64,000 bases of DNA. Source: Muricauda sp. SCSIO 64092 (GTDB lineage Bacteria > Bacteroidota > Bacteroidia > Flavobacteriales > Flavobacteriaceae). A program made the translations under genes and the position numbers. Under the pieces are notes generated by a model that did not search any database, had not been told where the DNA came from, and saw nothing but the letters and a program-made list of their open reading frames with translations. The stretch covers positions 4,295,001-4,359,000 of the forward strand of contig NZ_CP095413.1 in NCBI RefSeq assembly GCF_023016285.1, written 5' to 3'. Shown here one piece after another: positions 53,501-62,403 of the stretch (its first letter is position 1; every line of letters starts with the position of its first letter).

Positions 53501-53901
53501 GTGTGGCAGGTGTTGAAACTTATTTCAATAATGTCTGGTACACATCGGATTTACAAAATGGAAGATTGGTTCCTGCAGCAGCTTTGGACGCCTGGACTCC
53601 AGAAAACCCGAATGCAAGCTTCCCACGCTTGACTGCAGATGGTGTGCCAAACAACACGGTAGCAAATGACTTCTGGTTGATGGATGCCTCATTTTTGAGG
53701 ATAAAGAACATCACCTTGGGATATTCGCTTCCAAAAAATGTTATTCAAAGTTTTGGTATGGAAAGGTTTAGGTTGTTTTTAAGCGCTGAGAATTACTTTA
53801 CAATCAGATCTTCCGAATTCAAGGGATTTGACCCTGAACTGACAGGAGTGAATTATCCCATTATGAAAAGATTGACATTGGGTCTAAATGTAAACTTTTA
53901 A
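50512..53901 (+). CDS. SusC-family TonB-dependent outer-membrane transporter with STN domain
   Basis: 1129 residues. Signal (TFTILLVSFLHLQATTTTYAQ), a secretin/TonB short N-terminal domain (about 55-115, for FecR signalling), carboxypeptidase-like domain (about 145-225, VTGTVTDKDGGPLPGANVVV), plug (about 235-345; EEVVVVGYGTQKKVNLTGAV, then GVGTLNNASPLVVIDGI) and a 22-strand barrel ending MKRLTLGLNVNF. The STN domain shows it controls the FecI/FecR pair upstream. Transports an oligosaccharide together with the SusD partner 11 bases downstream. Confidence 0.95.
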   Translation: MENINGKPWFKRLCYLNYDLKMKLTFTILLVSFLHLQATTTTYAQNTKLTIQMEGAKIAQIIETVESKSEFRFLFDRDDVDLERRVDIDVRAKKIGHILKVMFKGSDVAYNIENRQIVLNKSKQINRTQVPSIEDTVVQQEYRVTGTVTDKDGGPLPGANVVVMGTTTGVQTDFDGNFEITVPDGGILEISYVGFTPQRFTITEDQNLQVQLQEDLAALEEVVVVGYGTQKKVNLTGAVSSVDFEELGDTRPITNVSQGLAGQAPGVFVSQGSGKPGDDAGAILIRGVGTLNNASPLVVIDGIVGNLSDVIPENIANISILKDAASAAIYGSRAANGVVLVTTKTGTSGKMTLAYNGYTGFQTPTLPVDMIWNYPTHMELINQAQLNVGKPEIFSQATIDDYRAGTDPILYPNTNWFEAAFRDAFIQRHNITASGGSAKVRYLISANILDNRGNLKETDFKRYSFRSNVEAELNDWLTIGANVFGFWSDEGTPGDNIGRYLGFIGGSVPGLLPRDPLGRVGGPWVDGENASVNNIETNFDNNESSQNITKILGKLYTRVNFLKDFTLTTSFQPAIQYDYDIRQEFFADVWNLRDNTIIRQSNNKTALEEEYRKYYRLIFDSFLTYNKTIADHHNVGVVAGYNQEYETARNLSAFKLDVLADETTVMDAVSGADPVVRGNFEDRSLRSLFGRVEYNFKEKYLFDANIRYDGSSRFSENERWGVFPSVSAGWVISNEGFLEDSKALSFLKIRGSWGQLGNNQVADYGTQPLYNLSSYVFGGTIVPGAAPNAIPNDILRWETTTQTNIGVESRFFGGRLGMEFDWFKRRTDDILIDLPIPGVNGGLTAPPQNAGIVDNNGVELTLSWRDNIGSDFRYAFSGNFTYVKNEVVKYLGGAGTRSNNQILQEGLPLGSWYVREVESIATQERIDELVADGYTFSPMPSPGDFIYKDQQSEGEEGHKVINDDDRVAKGSQIPKYTFGFSLDLGYKGFDLNILGQGVAGVETYFNNVWYTSDLQNGRLVPAAALDAWTPENPNASFPRLTADGVPNNTVANDFWLMDASFLRIKNITLGYSLPKNVIQSFGMERFRLFLSAENYFTIRSSEFKGFDPELTGVNYPIMKRLTLGLNVNF

Positions 53902-53911
53902 ATTATTGCTT

Positions 53912-55597
53912 ATGAAAACGTGTAAAATTTTAGTAGTGGCATTGACTTTCATAGCCTTTGGCTGTGAAGATGATTTCTTGGAAACTTCCCCTCAAAATGC
54001 GATAGGTGGCAATGACTTTTGGAAGACGGAAGAACATGCATTTCTTGGTGTTAATGCCATTTATAATGTCATGAGAAGACAACCTTATATTAATGAGTTG
54101 GGAATGGATGATGTGCTTACTCCCATGGCATACCGTTACGGTGGAAGTGCCAACTGGGATACTTGGCAATTGTACAGTATTGTTTCGGGGAATTCAAATA
54201 ATAGAACCAGGCTTTACAAAGATCGCTGGGAAACACTGTATCGTGGGATAAACAGGGCGAATGAAGCAATAGCCAATATCCCAGGAATCGAGACTACTGA
54301 TGAAACTACCAAGAATCGATTACTTGGAGAAGCACAATTTTTAAGGGCTTTGTTCTATTTTGACCTGTTGAATTATTATGGGGGGCAAGACGACTCAAGA
54401 TACGATGGTGTTCCACTATATACGGAGCCTACCTCCTTCTCACAGACGTACGAGCCCAGGAGCAAGCCCTCTGTGATAAGGGCTGTGATTTTGGAAGATT
54501 TAAATAATGCCATTGCCAATCTGCCAAGTACGGGAGGTGAACTTTCAGATGGCAGGGCCTCCAAAGGTGCAGCAATGGCCTTGTTGGGAAAGGTCTATTT
54601 GTATAACAAACAATACACCGAAGCTACAAACATGTTTAGGCAGGTCATAGATTTGGGAGATTATCAGTTGCACGACGATTACGGTAGTATGTTCCAAACA
54701 TCAGCAGACAGAAACAGTGGGGTAATTTTTGCGCTTCAAAATGAAGGTATCCAGGATTTTGGTGGTTGGCGGGATTTACGATATGGCAATGCGTCAAGTC
54801 GCAGTAATGCTAAAAACAGTTCTATTCCAACTAACTTTTTTGTGAATTCGTACAGATGGCAAGATGGTACCAAATTTGACATGAATCAGTTCTTGGCGGA
54901 TTTTGAGACGGCCAATGGCAGAGCATTTGATTGGTCCAATAGAGATGACGTAAATCAGATGTTTGAAGGTAGAGACCCGCGATTGGAGGCCAGTATAATT
55001 AGGCCCTTCGCATTTTTTGTAGGTCGTGGCAATAGGACTTACGAGTATCGATATCCTAGGGATACTGAATCGGAACCATTTGAAAGTATGAGAACTGTCA
55101 ACAATACAAACGATCATTATTGCTGGCGAAAATTTGTAAACGTAGGAGAAGAAAGCCCTGTTCGTAGGCACTCTGCCATTGATTATCCGGTGATTCGATA
55201 TGCAGATGTATTATTAATGTATGCCGAAGCAAGGAATGAAGATAATCCAGGTAATGCTGGTAATGCTGGCGATGATTTGTATTGGGCAATTAATCAAGTG
55301 AGAAACCGAGTAAATATGCCTGATGTTCCGGTTGGCACTCAAGCTGAAGTAAGGGAATTAATCAGGGAAGAAAGAATGTTGGAATTAGCTGCTGAAGGTA
55401 TTTTTTACTCAGACTATCGAAGATGGTTTGATGGCGACCCTTCATTTAATGCGGACTCCTTGAATGAAGATATCCTGGATTTTACCGGAACGGTACTGCT
55501 TGATACACGCAGATACTATCCTGGTTATTTTCTATGGCCGATACCTGAGACAGAAAGGGACTTGAATCCAGACTTAACCCAGAATCCAGGCTGGTAA
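53912..55597 (+). CDS. SusD/RagB-family glycan-binding lipoprotein
   Basis: 561 residues from ATG 53912 (a TTG at 53906 is less likely). Lipobox ALTFIAFGC. N-terminal SusD motif (DDFLETSPQNAIGGNDFW), TPR region (LRALFYFDLLNYYGGQDDSR) and C-terminal RagB part (YPVIRYADVLLMYAEARNED, then IREERMLELAAEGIFYSDYR, LWPIPETERDLNP). The pair with SusC is complete. Surface lid that delivers the glycan. Confidence 0.95.
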   Translation: MKTCKILVVALTFIAFGCEDDFLETSPQNAIGGNDFWKTEEHAFLGVNAIYNVMRRQPYINELGMDDVLTPMAYRYGGSANWDTWQLYSIVSGNSNNRTRLYKDRWETLYRGINRANEAIANIPGIETTDETTKNRLLGEAQFLRALFYFDLLNYYGGQDDSRYDGVPLYTEPTSFSQTYEPRSKPSVIRAVILEDLNNAIANLPSTGGELSDGRASKGAAMALLGKVYLYNKQYTEATNMFRQVIDLGDYQLHDDYGSMFQTSADRNSGVIFALQNEGIQDFGGWRDLRYGNASSRSNAKNSSIPTNFFVNSYRWQDGTKFDMNQFLADFETANGRAFDWSNRDDVNQMFEGRDPRLEASIIRPFAFFVGRGNRTYEYRYPRDTESEPFESMRTVNNTNDHYCWRKFVNVGEESPVRRHSAIDYPVIRYADVLLMYAEARNEDNPGNAGNAGDDLYWAINQVRNRVNMPDVPVGTQAEVRELIREERMLELAAEGIFYSDYRRWFDGDPSFNADSLNEDILDFTGTVLLDTRRYYPGYFLWPIPETERDLNPDLTQNPGW

Positions 55598-55636
55598 GCT
55601 ATTGGATTTGAGGAAGAAGCTAAATTTTTAGACATG

Positions 55637-55671
55637 CCCACTGCAATTATGTTCTTAAAAATTGTAGTGGG
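55637..55671 (+). terminator. Strong hairpin after susD
   Basis: CCCACTGCAATT (55637-55648) pairs fully, with one G-T wobble, with AATTGTAGTGGG (55660-55671), followed by TATTATTTC. Thirty-nine bases after the SusD stop. Likely ends most SusCD transcripts and lowers expression of the enzyme genes beyond. Confidence 0.75.
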
Positions 55672-55784
55672 TATTATTTCAATAATTAAATACCCAACCA
55701 AACTTCTATGGCTGCTTTGGGAATTTCAATTCGGCCTTGGTTTCAATTAATATGGGGGTAAATCAAAAAACATTTAATAGAATC

Positions 55785-57320
55785 ATGAAGACTTCATTAG
55801 TTGCTTTCTTTTTCTTTTGCGCAACCATTGCTTTGGCAAAAGATTTAAAAACGGTGAACATAAAAGATTTTGGTGCCGTCGGAGATGCCAGAACACTAAA
55901 TACACAATCCATTCAGACCGCTATTGACCACGTGGTCGCTTCCGGTGGAGGAACAGTCGTTGTTCCAAAAGGAAATTTTGTAACGGGAAGTATATTCCTG
56001 AAGGATAATATTGAACTGAAATTGGAAAAAGGGGCAGTGCTATTGGGCAGTACCGATTTCAATCACTACAAACAGGGCAGCCATTGGTATGCATTGATTC
56101 TTTCCCTGGATGCCAAGAATGTGCGTATAACCGGGGAAGGGGAGATTAACGGGCAGGCATTGGACCTGGTTGATGATGTCATGGGTAAGCTCACACGTGG
56201 TGAGATTGATCCTTCCAATTATAATCGTAATCGCCCTGATGAGGATGTTCGTCCACAACTCATCGAATTCACCAACGTCTCAAACGTCACCATCCAGGAT
56301 ATTACCTTGCGTGACGCTGCTGGGTGGACACAGACCTATATTAATTGCGATGTGTTATCGCTCAAAAGGGTCAAAGTACGATGTACAAAGTATTGGAACA
56401 ATGACGGTCTGGACCTTGTTGATTGCACTAATGTGGTTGTTGAAGATTGTGATATCATCAGTGAAGACGATGGTATTTGTTTGAAATCCCACGATAGTTC
56501 ACGCGTATGCAAAAACATTGAGATCAAGAATTGCAAAGTCAGCTCGGGTTCAAGTGCTTTTAAGTTGGGGACCGCTTCTCGTGGCGGTTTTGAGAACATA
56601 AAAGTCGATAGCTTGTACATATATGATACCTACCGTTCTTCAATTGCCTTAATGGTTGTTGATGGCGGTTACATGAAAGATGTTACAATATCAAATGTTA
56701 CTGTAAAAAATAGTTCCGGCTCATTTTTTATAGATATAGGGCATCGTAATCAGAAAGCTGACATAGGCACGATTGAGAATATTCGTCTGAGCAATATCGA
56801 CATGGAAGTCAATCTGGATGGAAAAAATAGCAATCATCATAGACCAAACTTTCATTTTCCTCCTCGTGGCGAAAGGCCTGCTCCGCATAATCCCTATCCT
56901 TCAACAATATCTGGATTGCCAAATCATCCAATAAAAAATGTAAGTTTCAAGAATATCACTATGAAATACTTTGGTGGTGGAAAGAAGAAAACAGCACACA
57001 TACCTACGGACTCTTTATCCTTGGTCCCATATAACGAAAAGAAGTACCCTGAGTTTCACATGTTCGGTGAGTTGCCCGCATCGGCCTTTTTTGTGAGGAA
57101 TGTGGAAGGAATACAGTTTGAGAATGTCAATATCAGTTATCTGGAACCGGACTACAGAACACCGTTTGTTTTTAGTCAAGTAAACGGTTTGAAAATCGAT
57201 GGACTTAACGTGAAGGATGTTGAAAATGGTCCAATACTAATTTTGGATAACGCACAGCACGAAAAGATTGAGAATGTAAACGCCTCCGTGGAAGGAGATG
57301 TAATAAAAAAACAAAATTGA
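55785..57320 (+). CDS. GH28-like right-handed beta-helix glycosidase
   Basis: 511 residues from ATG 55785 (signal MKTSLVAFFFFCATIALA); an ATG at 55752 is possible. A pectate-lyase-superfamily N-terminus (NIKDFGAVGDARTLNTQSIQ, then GGGTVVVPKGNFVTG) and a beta-helix follow. GH28 acid residues are recognisable as NNDGLD (about residue 211) and EDDGI (about 231). The usual GHG histidine is replaced by SSAFKLG. Thus an inactive or altered-mechanism member, or a different beta-helix family. Predicted secreted polysaccharide-degrading enzyme of this locus. Confidence 0.72.
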   Translation: MKTSLVAFFFFCATIALAKDLKTVNIKDFGAVGDARTLNTQSIQTAIDHVVASGGGTVVVPKGNFVTGSIFLKDNIELKLEKGAVLLGSTDFNHYKQGSHWYALILSLDAKNVRITGEGEINGQALDLVDDVMGKLTRGEIDPSNYNRNRPDEDVRPQLIEFTNVSNVTIQDITLRDAAGWTQTYINCDVLSLKRVKVRCTKYWNNDGLDLVDCTNVVVEDCDIISEDDGICLKSHDSSRVCKNIEIKNCKVSSGSSAFKLGTASRGGFENIKVDSLYIYDTYRSSIALMVVDGGYMKDVTISNVTVKNSSGSFFIDIGHRNQKADIGTIENIRLSNIDMEVNLDGKNSNHHRPNFHFPPRGERPAPHNPYPSTISGLPNHPIKNVSFKNITMKYFGGGKKKTAHIPTDSLSLVPYNEKKYPEFHMFGELPASAFFVRNVEGIQFENVNISYLEPDYRTPFVFSQVNGLKIDGLNVKDVENGPILILDNAQHEKIENVNASVEGDVIKKQN

Positions 57321-57418
57321 CCACGGTCAAACGTCAGGTGATTGCATTTCGGCTGTTATTTGCCCATGACACTAGGGTGGCAATCCCAGAAGGCATCCAA
57401 AAGAAACTGGACGTATAA
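57317..57418 (+). pseudogene. Possible 3' tail of a lost gene
   Basis: A 34-codon open stretch overlapping the GH28 stop ends RVAIPEGIQKKLDV then TAA, a plausible protein C-terminus with no gene in front. May be the scar of a deletion, like the uxaC chimera. Too short for certainty. Confidence 0.25.
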
Positions 57419-57430
57419 AATTTCATTGTA

Positions 57431-58402
57431 ATGGAAATTTCAATTAGCGAAATAATAGCGTTAACTATTAAAAATAGAATAGGTACCGTTTTCAATGGGT
57501 CAGCAGTTCTAAGCAGGGGAATAGTTTTCGTTCTTCTGTCGTTGTCCTTAATATCGTGTGGTTCCAGAGTATCGGATTCTAAAAATGACAAAGTAGGCAA
57601 AGTTGACTCCAACGAAGTCTCCGCATCATTGTTCAATGGAAAAAATCTGGATGGTTGGTATACCTATCTCAGAGCCCCCGAGCCAACTTCCGAAGTAAAG
57701 GGCTTAAAAAAGGAAGGAAATAAATACGTTGAACCCCTTGGGCTTAACAAAGATCCGCTCAATGTCTTCAGCGTGGTACAGGAGGAAGGCGAACCTGCAA
57801 TCCGAATTAGTGGAGAAGTTCTTGGTGTTCTGATTACCGAAAAAGAATTCGAAAATTTTCACTTGAGTCTGGAATTTAAATGGGGAGAAGAAAAATACCC
57901 TCCCAGAAAGGACAAAAAACGGGATAGTGGTGTCATGTACTACTCTATCGGCAAAGAAGGGGCCAAAGCTGGTGCCTGGATGCGTTCCATGGAGATGCAG
58001 GTGCAAGAAGGGGACACCGGTGATATGTGGTGTATTGATTCCACATCCACTCGGGTCAGGACCGTTAAGGTAGCGATCGATAGCGCGCAACACTTTCGGT
58101 ATGATCCCAAAGCCACATTTAACATCGTAAACATGCGAGGCGAGCGATATTGCCAAAAATCCGGGGATTTTGAAAAAGAATATGGCGAATGGAACCGACT
58201 GGATATCTATGCCTATGAAAGGGAAAGTATACACGTAGTGAATGGGCAAAAGAACATGCATCTTACTGACATTGGCCAAATTATCAATGGAGAAATCGAA
58301 CCGTTGACCAAAGGAAAGATTCAACTACAGTCTGAAGGAGCAGAAATTTTCTATCGCGATATTACAATTCAACCCATACAATCCTTACCACATATAGAAT
58401 GA
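57431..58402 (+). CDS. DUF1080 single-domain lipoprotein
   Basis: 323 residues. Lipobox in VFVLLSLSLISC (about residue 43), preceded by an unusually long N-terminal tail. No other start is available, though translation from the first ATG is unsure. One DUF1080 domain: SLFNGKNLDGWYTYLRAPEP, then FHLSLEFKWGEEKYPPRKDK, DSGVMYYSIGKEG, GKIQLQSEGAEIFYRDITI. Proposed 3-keto-glycoside hydrolase-type domain. Its TGA overlaps the start of the GH92 gene (ATGA). Confidence 0.8.
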   Translation: MEISISEIIALTIKNRIGTVFNGSAVLSRGIVFVLLSLSLISCGSRVSDSKNDKVGKVDSNEVSASLFNGKNLDGWYTYLRAPEPTSEVKGLKKEGNKYVEPLGLNKDPLNVFSVVQEEGEPAIRISGEVLGVLITEKEFENFHLSLEFKWGEEKYPPRKDKKRDSGVMYYSIGKEGAKAGAWMRSMEMQVQEGDTGDMWCIDSTSTRVRTVKVAIDSAQHFRYDPKATFNIVNMRGERYCQKSGDFEKEYGEWNRLDIYAYERESIHVVNGQKNMHLTDIGQIINGEIEPLTKGKIQLQSEGAEIFYRDITIQPIQSLPHIE

Positions 58403-60765
58403 AAATAAAGGAACCAACTATTTTTCGAACATACGTAAAAACAACGCTACTGGTTTGTACCATAGTACTGCAAGCCGGTTGCCAACATCAAAAGGATAAG
58501 ACTACAGAAAAGACGGACTATACCCAAATGGTTTATCCATTATTGGATACGGAGAACTCAAGATGGTTTTTCTTTTCCTCGGCGTGCAGGCCCTTTGGGA
58601 TGGTGAACCTTAGCCCCGATACGGAAGTGGATGGTGCCTGGGGAAGCGGTTATCGTTATAAGGTGGATACCATTAGGGGGTTTAGTCACATCCACGCCTG
58701 GCAGCTTTCAGGACTGTCCGTGATGCCCCTGGCCTTGGATAAACTTTCCGAGAAGGACGTTTCCGACAACTATTCTTCTTCTTTTGATCATGATAAGGAA
58801 AGCGTATCTCCCGGTCATCACCAATTACACCTGGATCGATATGATATTGGTGTAGAACTGACCAGTACCAAAAGGGTAGGTTTTCACAAGTACATTTTTG
58901 AGACAAAAGAACCTGCCATTCTATTCAATTTAAATGGTCAACTAGGGCCATCAGAGATTATCGATGGTACCATAAGGCAGGTGGCACCCCATGTGCTTGA
59001 AGGGGAGCTGGTCAATGCGCCTACGTTTAGGCGGCCCAAGCCCACATCTGTTTTTTTTAGGATTGAGTTGGATACGGATATTGAGGATTTTTCATTTTCC
59101 GATAACCATGGAAAATGCCTTTTGAAGTTACCGTCCAGCTCACATGATGTGAAGATGAAAGTGGCCATTTCCTACACTTCAACTGAAAATGCCAAATTCA
59201 ATCTTGATCATGAACTTCCCCATTGGAATTTTGAAAAGGTGGTTCAAGAATCAAAAGAAGAGTGGAATTCCTATCTAAGCAGGATAAAAGTGGAAGGTGG
59301 CACCCATGGGCAACAGCGAAGGTTCTACACCGATCTTTGGCATGCATTGCAGGGGAGAAGGATCATCAATGATGCCAATGGCTACTACCCGGACAACACA
59401 GGGAAACACTTTCAAATAAAGCGACTTCCCATTTCCGAAGAAGGCCTGCCATTGTTCAACCATTACAATTCGGATTCGTTCTGGGGTGCCCAATGGACCA
59501 TCAATACCCTATGGCAGTTGGTTTATCCAGAAGTTGCTGAGGAGTTTGTGAATTCCCTGTTGCAATACTATCGTGATGGTGGATTGGTTCCCAGAGGGCC
59601 TTCGGGTGGAAATTATACCTATGTGATGACCGGTGCCAGCAGTACGCCTTTCATCGTTGGAGCCTATCAAAAAGGGATTCGGGGATTTGATGCTGAGGAG
59701 GCCTATGGGGCCCTCAAAAAGAATCATATGCCCGGCGGTATCATGATGCGGGCCGGATACGAGCATCAATCGGAGATCGGTGGAGGTTTGGAGGACTACA
59801 TTGCGCAGGGATTCGTACCCTATCCGACCCTTGGGGGAAATCGAAGAAATGGACTTCATCAAAATGGGGCTAGCCTTACCTTGGAATATGCCTATCAGGA
59901 TTGGTGCTTGGCGCAATTCGCAAAAGCCTTGGGAAAAACAGAGGACGAAGCATATTTTATGGAGAGGTCTGAAAACTACGGAAACGTGTTTGATACTGAA
60001 ACCAACTGGATGCGACCTAAAGATAAGAATGGAAAGTGGCGTGAACCGTATGATCCTTATGAACTGAATGCAGGTTTTATTGAAGCGAATGGCGCACAGG
60101 GGACCTGGTTTGTACCTCATGACCTATCGGGCTTGGCCAACTTAATGGGAGGAAAAGGGGCTGCTGTGGCAAAATTAAACCAACAGTTTGAAGAAGCTTC
60201 GAAGTTAGGGTTTACCTCGGGAACCTCACATTCGCAGGAACTGCACCCTGAGTATTCGAGAATACCTATTAATTATGGCAACCAACCTTCCATTCAAACG
60301 GCCTTTGTTTTCCATCATCTGGGTAGACCCGATTTGACCCAATATTGGGCACGTGAAGTTGTAAAAAACGTTTACGAAGGATTGTCCACCAGCAGGGGAT
60401 ACAATGGTGATGAGGACCAAGGACTAATGGGTGCATTGGCTGTGCTTATGAAAATGGGGTTGTTCCAGATGACCGGGGGTAATGAGGCAAATGCCGTTTA
60501 TCAGGTCTCCAGCCCCACTTTTGACCGTATTGAAATTGAATTGAACGAGGATTACCATAAAGGGCAAAAGTTCGTCATAGAAACAAAAAACAATAGCGAA
60601 GAAAACAGGTACATCAGGGCAGCAACCTTGAACGGCCAAGAATTACCCATCCTAAATTTAACCCATACGCAGGTAGTGAGCGGTGGTCAACTAAATCTGG
60701 AAATGTACGGCGGTACAGCTTCTGATACTCCAGAAAAGACCCGCTCCGGACAGGGGAAAAAATAA
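58399..60765 (+). CDS. GH92-family alpha-mannosidase-like, catalytic acid replaced by Gln
   Basis: 788 residues. Lipoprotein or signal (LLVCTIVLQAGC at about residue 27). GH92 landmarks: GFSHIHAWQLSGLSVMPL, NPxxEL, EANGAQGTWFVPHDLSGL, GDEDQGLMGAL (the Asp-x-Asp base and Ca site) and GNQPSIQTAFVFHHLGRP. In the last motif active family members have Glu (GNEPSHH); here residue 629 (CAA 60283-60285) is Gln. From memory, the same change marks GH92 enzymes that cleave mannosyl phosphodiesters. Hence a phosphomannosidase, or a weak or inactive enzyme. Confidence 0.8.
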   Translation: MKIKEPTIFRTYVKTTLLVCTIVLQAGCQHQKDKTTEKTDYTQMVYPLLDTENSRWFFFSSACRPFGMVNLSPDTEVDGAWGSGYRYKVDTIRGFSHIHAWQLSGLSVMPLALDKLSEKDVSDNYSSSFDHDKESVSPGHHQLHLDRYDIGVELTSTKRVGFHKYIFETKEPAILFNLNGQLGPSEIIDGTIRQVAPHVLEGELVNAPTFRRPKPTSVFFRIELDTDIEDFSFSDNHGKCLLKLPSSSHDVKMKVAISYTSTENAKFNLDHELPHWNFEKVVQESKEEWNSYLSRIKVEGGTHGQQRRFYTDLWHALQGRRIINDANGYYPDNTGKHFQIKRLPISEEGLPLFNHYNSDSFWGAQWTINTLWQLVYPEVAEEFVNSLLQYYRDGGLVPRGPSGGNYTYVMTGASSTPFIVGAYQKGIRGFDAEEAYGALKKNHMPGGIMMRAGYEHQSEIGGGLEDYIAQGFVPYPTLGGNRRNGLHQNGASLTLEYAYQDWCLAQFAKALGKTEDEAYFMERSENYGNVFDTETNWMRPKDKNGKWREPYDPYELNAGFIEANGAQGTWFVPHDLSGLANLMGGKGAAVAKLNQQFEEASKLGFTSGTSHSQELHPEYSRIPINYGNQPSIQTAFVFHHLGRPDLTQYWAREVVKNVYEGLSTSRGYNGDEDQGLMGALAVLMKMGLFQMTGGNEANAVYQVSSPTFDRIEIELNEDYHKGQKFVIETKNNSEENRYIRAATLNGQELPILNLTHTQVVSGGQLNLEMYGGTASDTPEKTRSGQGKK

Positions 60766-60820
60766 AGCGGAAATTATTGTTTGATTGGTCTTCGACAAAA
60801 GTGTTTATCTTAAATTACAT

Positions 60821-62329
60821 ATGAAACTTCTGAATTTTCTTTGGCATCTATTTTTTATTGTAATTATCCTTTGTACTGGTATTTCTTGCCAGGATATACA
60901 ACAGAAGAAAGTTAATCGGAGTGGTAAAGAACTGGCCAAGCAATATTGCGTCAGTTGCCATATGTTACCCGAACCCAGTGAGCTAAACAAGGAAATCTGG
61001 GACGAAAAGATCCTGCCTAAGATGGGTTATATGCTGGGATTGAGAGGACTATCTCCAGAGGAATACAACTCGTTCCATGACGACCCCAGAGGTAAGATAG
61101 AACAGAAAAATTCCCCTTACTTAATAGCCAAGGAACCTTTGCTAAGTAAGGAAGAGTACCAGAAGATCAAGGATTATTATTTGGATAATGCTCCTGAAGA
61201 ATTGGCATTTGAAAATCCGTTTCAAGATCTCCCTGTTACCGATCTTTTTATGCCAAAGGAGATTTCTCTCGGCGTACCTTACCCTTCTACTACCATAGCC
61301 TCTTTTTTGTCTCCAGGGAAATTGATTGTGGGTGATTTTATGTCAGGCCAGCTCATGCAATTGAACGATCAATTTGAGATTACCGTTCGCCTCCAGGTTA
61401 AAGAAGCTGTGCTACAATTTCAAGAAGTGGGCAATTCTTACTGGGCGACTGTTTTTGGAGAGTTTTTTCAAGGGACGGATGCCCCCACAGGGTTAATGAT
61501 TCGCTACCCAAAGGATTCATCCAAACCTGCCGAAATCCCTATCGATAGTCTAAAAAGACCTTGCCATGCAGATTTCGTTGACCTTGATGCAGATGGTCAA
61601 GACGACATTGTTATTTCTGAATTTGGTAAGTATACCGGGGGACTCTCGTGGTGGAAAAATGTAAATGGGGCGTATACCGAAAATAAGATATTGGACCTCC
61701 CAGGTGCCATTAGAACCCACATAATGGATTGGGATAACGATGGCGACCCTGACATCGTTTCCTTGTTCGCTCAGGCAAAAGAGGCTATATACCTTTTCTT
61801 GAATGATGGTGAAGGTAAGTTCAAAACCCTTATACTTAAACAATTTCCAGCTACCTATGGTTCCACACACATGATGGTGGTAGATTACAATGGAGACGGT
61901 CTAATGGATATCATTTATAGCCATGGCGACAATGGGGACTATACCCCGCTTCACAAGCCATATCACGGTATACGAATCTTTATCAATAAAGGTAATAATG
62001 AACTCAAGGAAGAAAAATTTATTCCAGTACCAGGGATTTATAAAACAATTCTTTTGGACGTTGACGAAGATGGCGATAAAGACTTTTTGACAATTTCGTT
62101 TTTTCCGTCAGCGAATCAACCGAGCTTTGTTTATCTGGAAAACCAAGGAGCCAAGGACTACAAGCCCTATCGTTTAGATGCCAGGTTCGCAAGCCGATGG
62201 ATTGCAATGGACCATATGGATTTTGATGGGGATGGAGATCAAGATTTGGTTCTTGGAGGCTTTCACTGGGAGGAAGGGAATTATCCTGAAAAAATAGGTG
62301 TTATTTACTTGGAAAACCTGACCAACTAG
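60821..62329 (+). CDS. Haem c-type (CxxCH) lipoprotein with VCBS/FG-GAP propeller
   Basis: 502 residues from ATG 60821. Lipobox ILCTGISC. Soon after, a CVSCH motif at about residue 45 in a KELAKQYCVSCHMLPEPSEL context: a covalent haem c site with a possible Met ligand. The C-terminal 350 residues form five Ca-binding VCBS/FG-GAP repeats (DLDADGQDDIVI, DWDNDGDPDIVS, DYNGDGLMDIIY, DVDEDGDKDFLT, DFDGDGDQDLVL), a beta-propeller. Could shuttle electrons from the Tat-exported sugar oxidoreductases; unproven. Confidence 0.75.
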   Translation: MKLLNFLWHLFFIVIILCTGISCQDIQQKKVNRSGKELAKQYCVSCHMLPEPSELNKEIWDEKILPKMGYMLGLRGLSPEEYNSFHDDPRGKIEQKNSPYLIAKEPLLSKEEYQKIKDYYLDNAPEELAFENPFQDLPVTDLFMPKEISLGVPYPSTTIASFLSPGKLIVGDFMSGQLMQLNDQFEITVRLQVKEAVLQFQEVGNSYWATVFGEFFQGTDAPTGLMIRYPKDSSKPAEIPIDSLKRPCHADFVDLDADGQDDIVISEFGKYTGGLSWWKNVNGAYTENKILDLPGAIRTHIMDWDNDGDPDIVSLFAQAKEAIYLFLNDGEGKFKTLILKQFPATYGSTHMMVVDYNGDGLMDIIYSHGDNGDYTPLHKPYHGIRIFINKGNNELKEEKFIPVPGIYKTILLDVDEDGDKDFLTISFFPSANQPSFVYLENQGAKDYKPYRLDARFASRWIAMDHMDFDGDGDQDLVLGGFHWEEGNYPEKIGVIYLENLTN

Positions 62330-62403
62330 CCCATAAATTGATTTTGAGTATGGTCATAAATAGCAATCAAAGGAAACTGGATAAATCGACAAAGACCCTA
62401 AAA

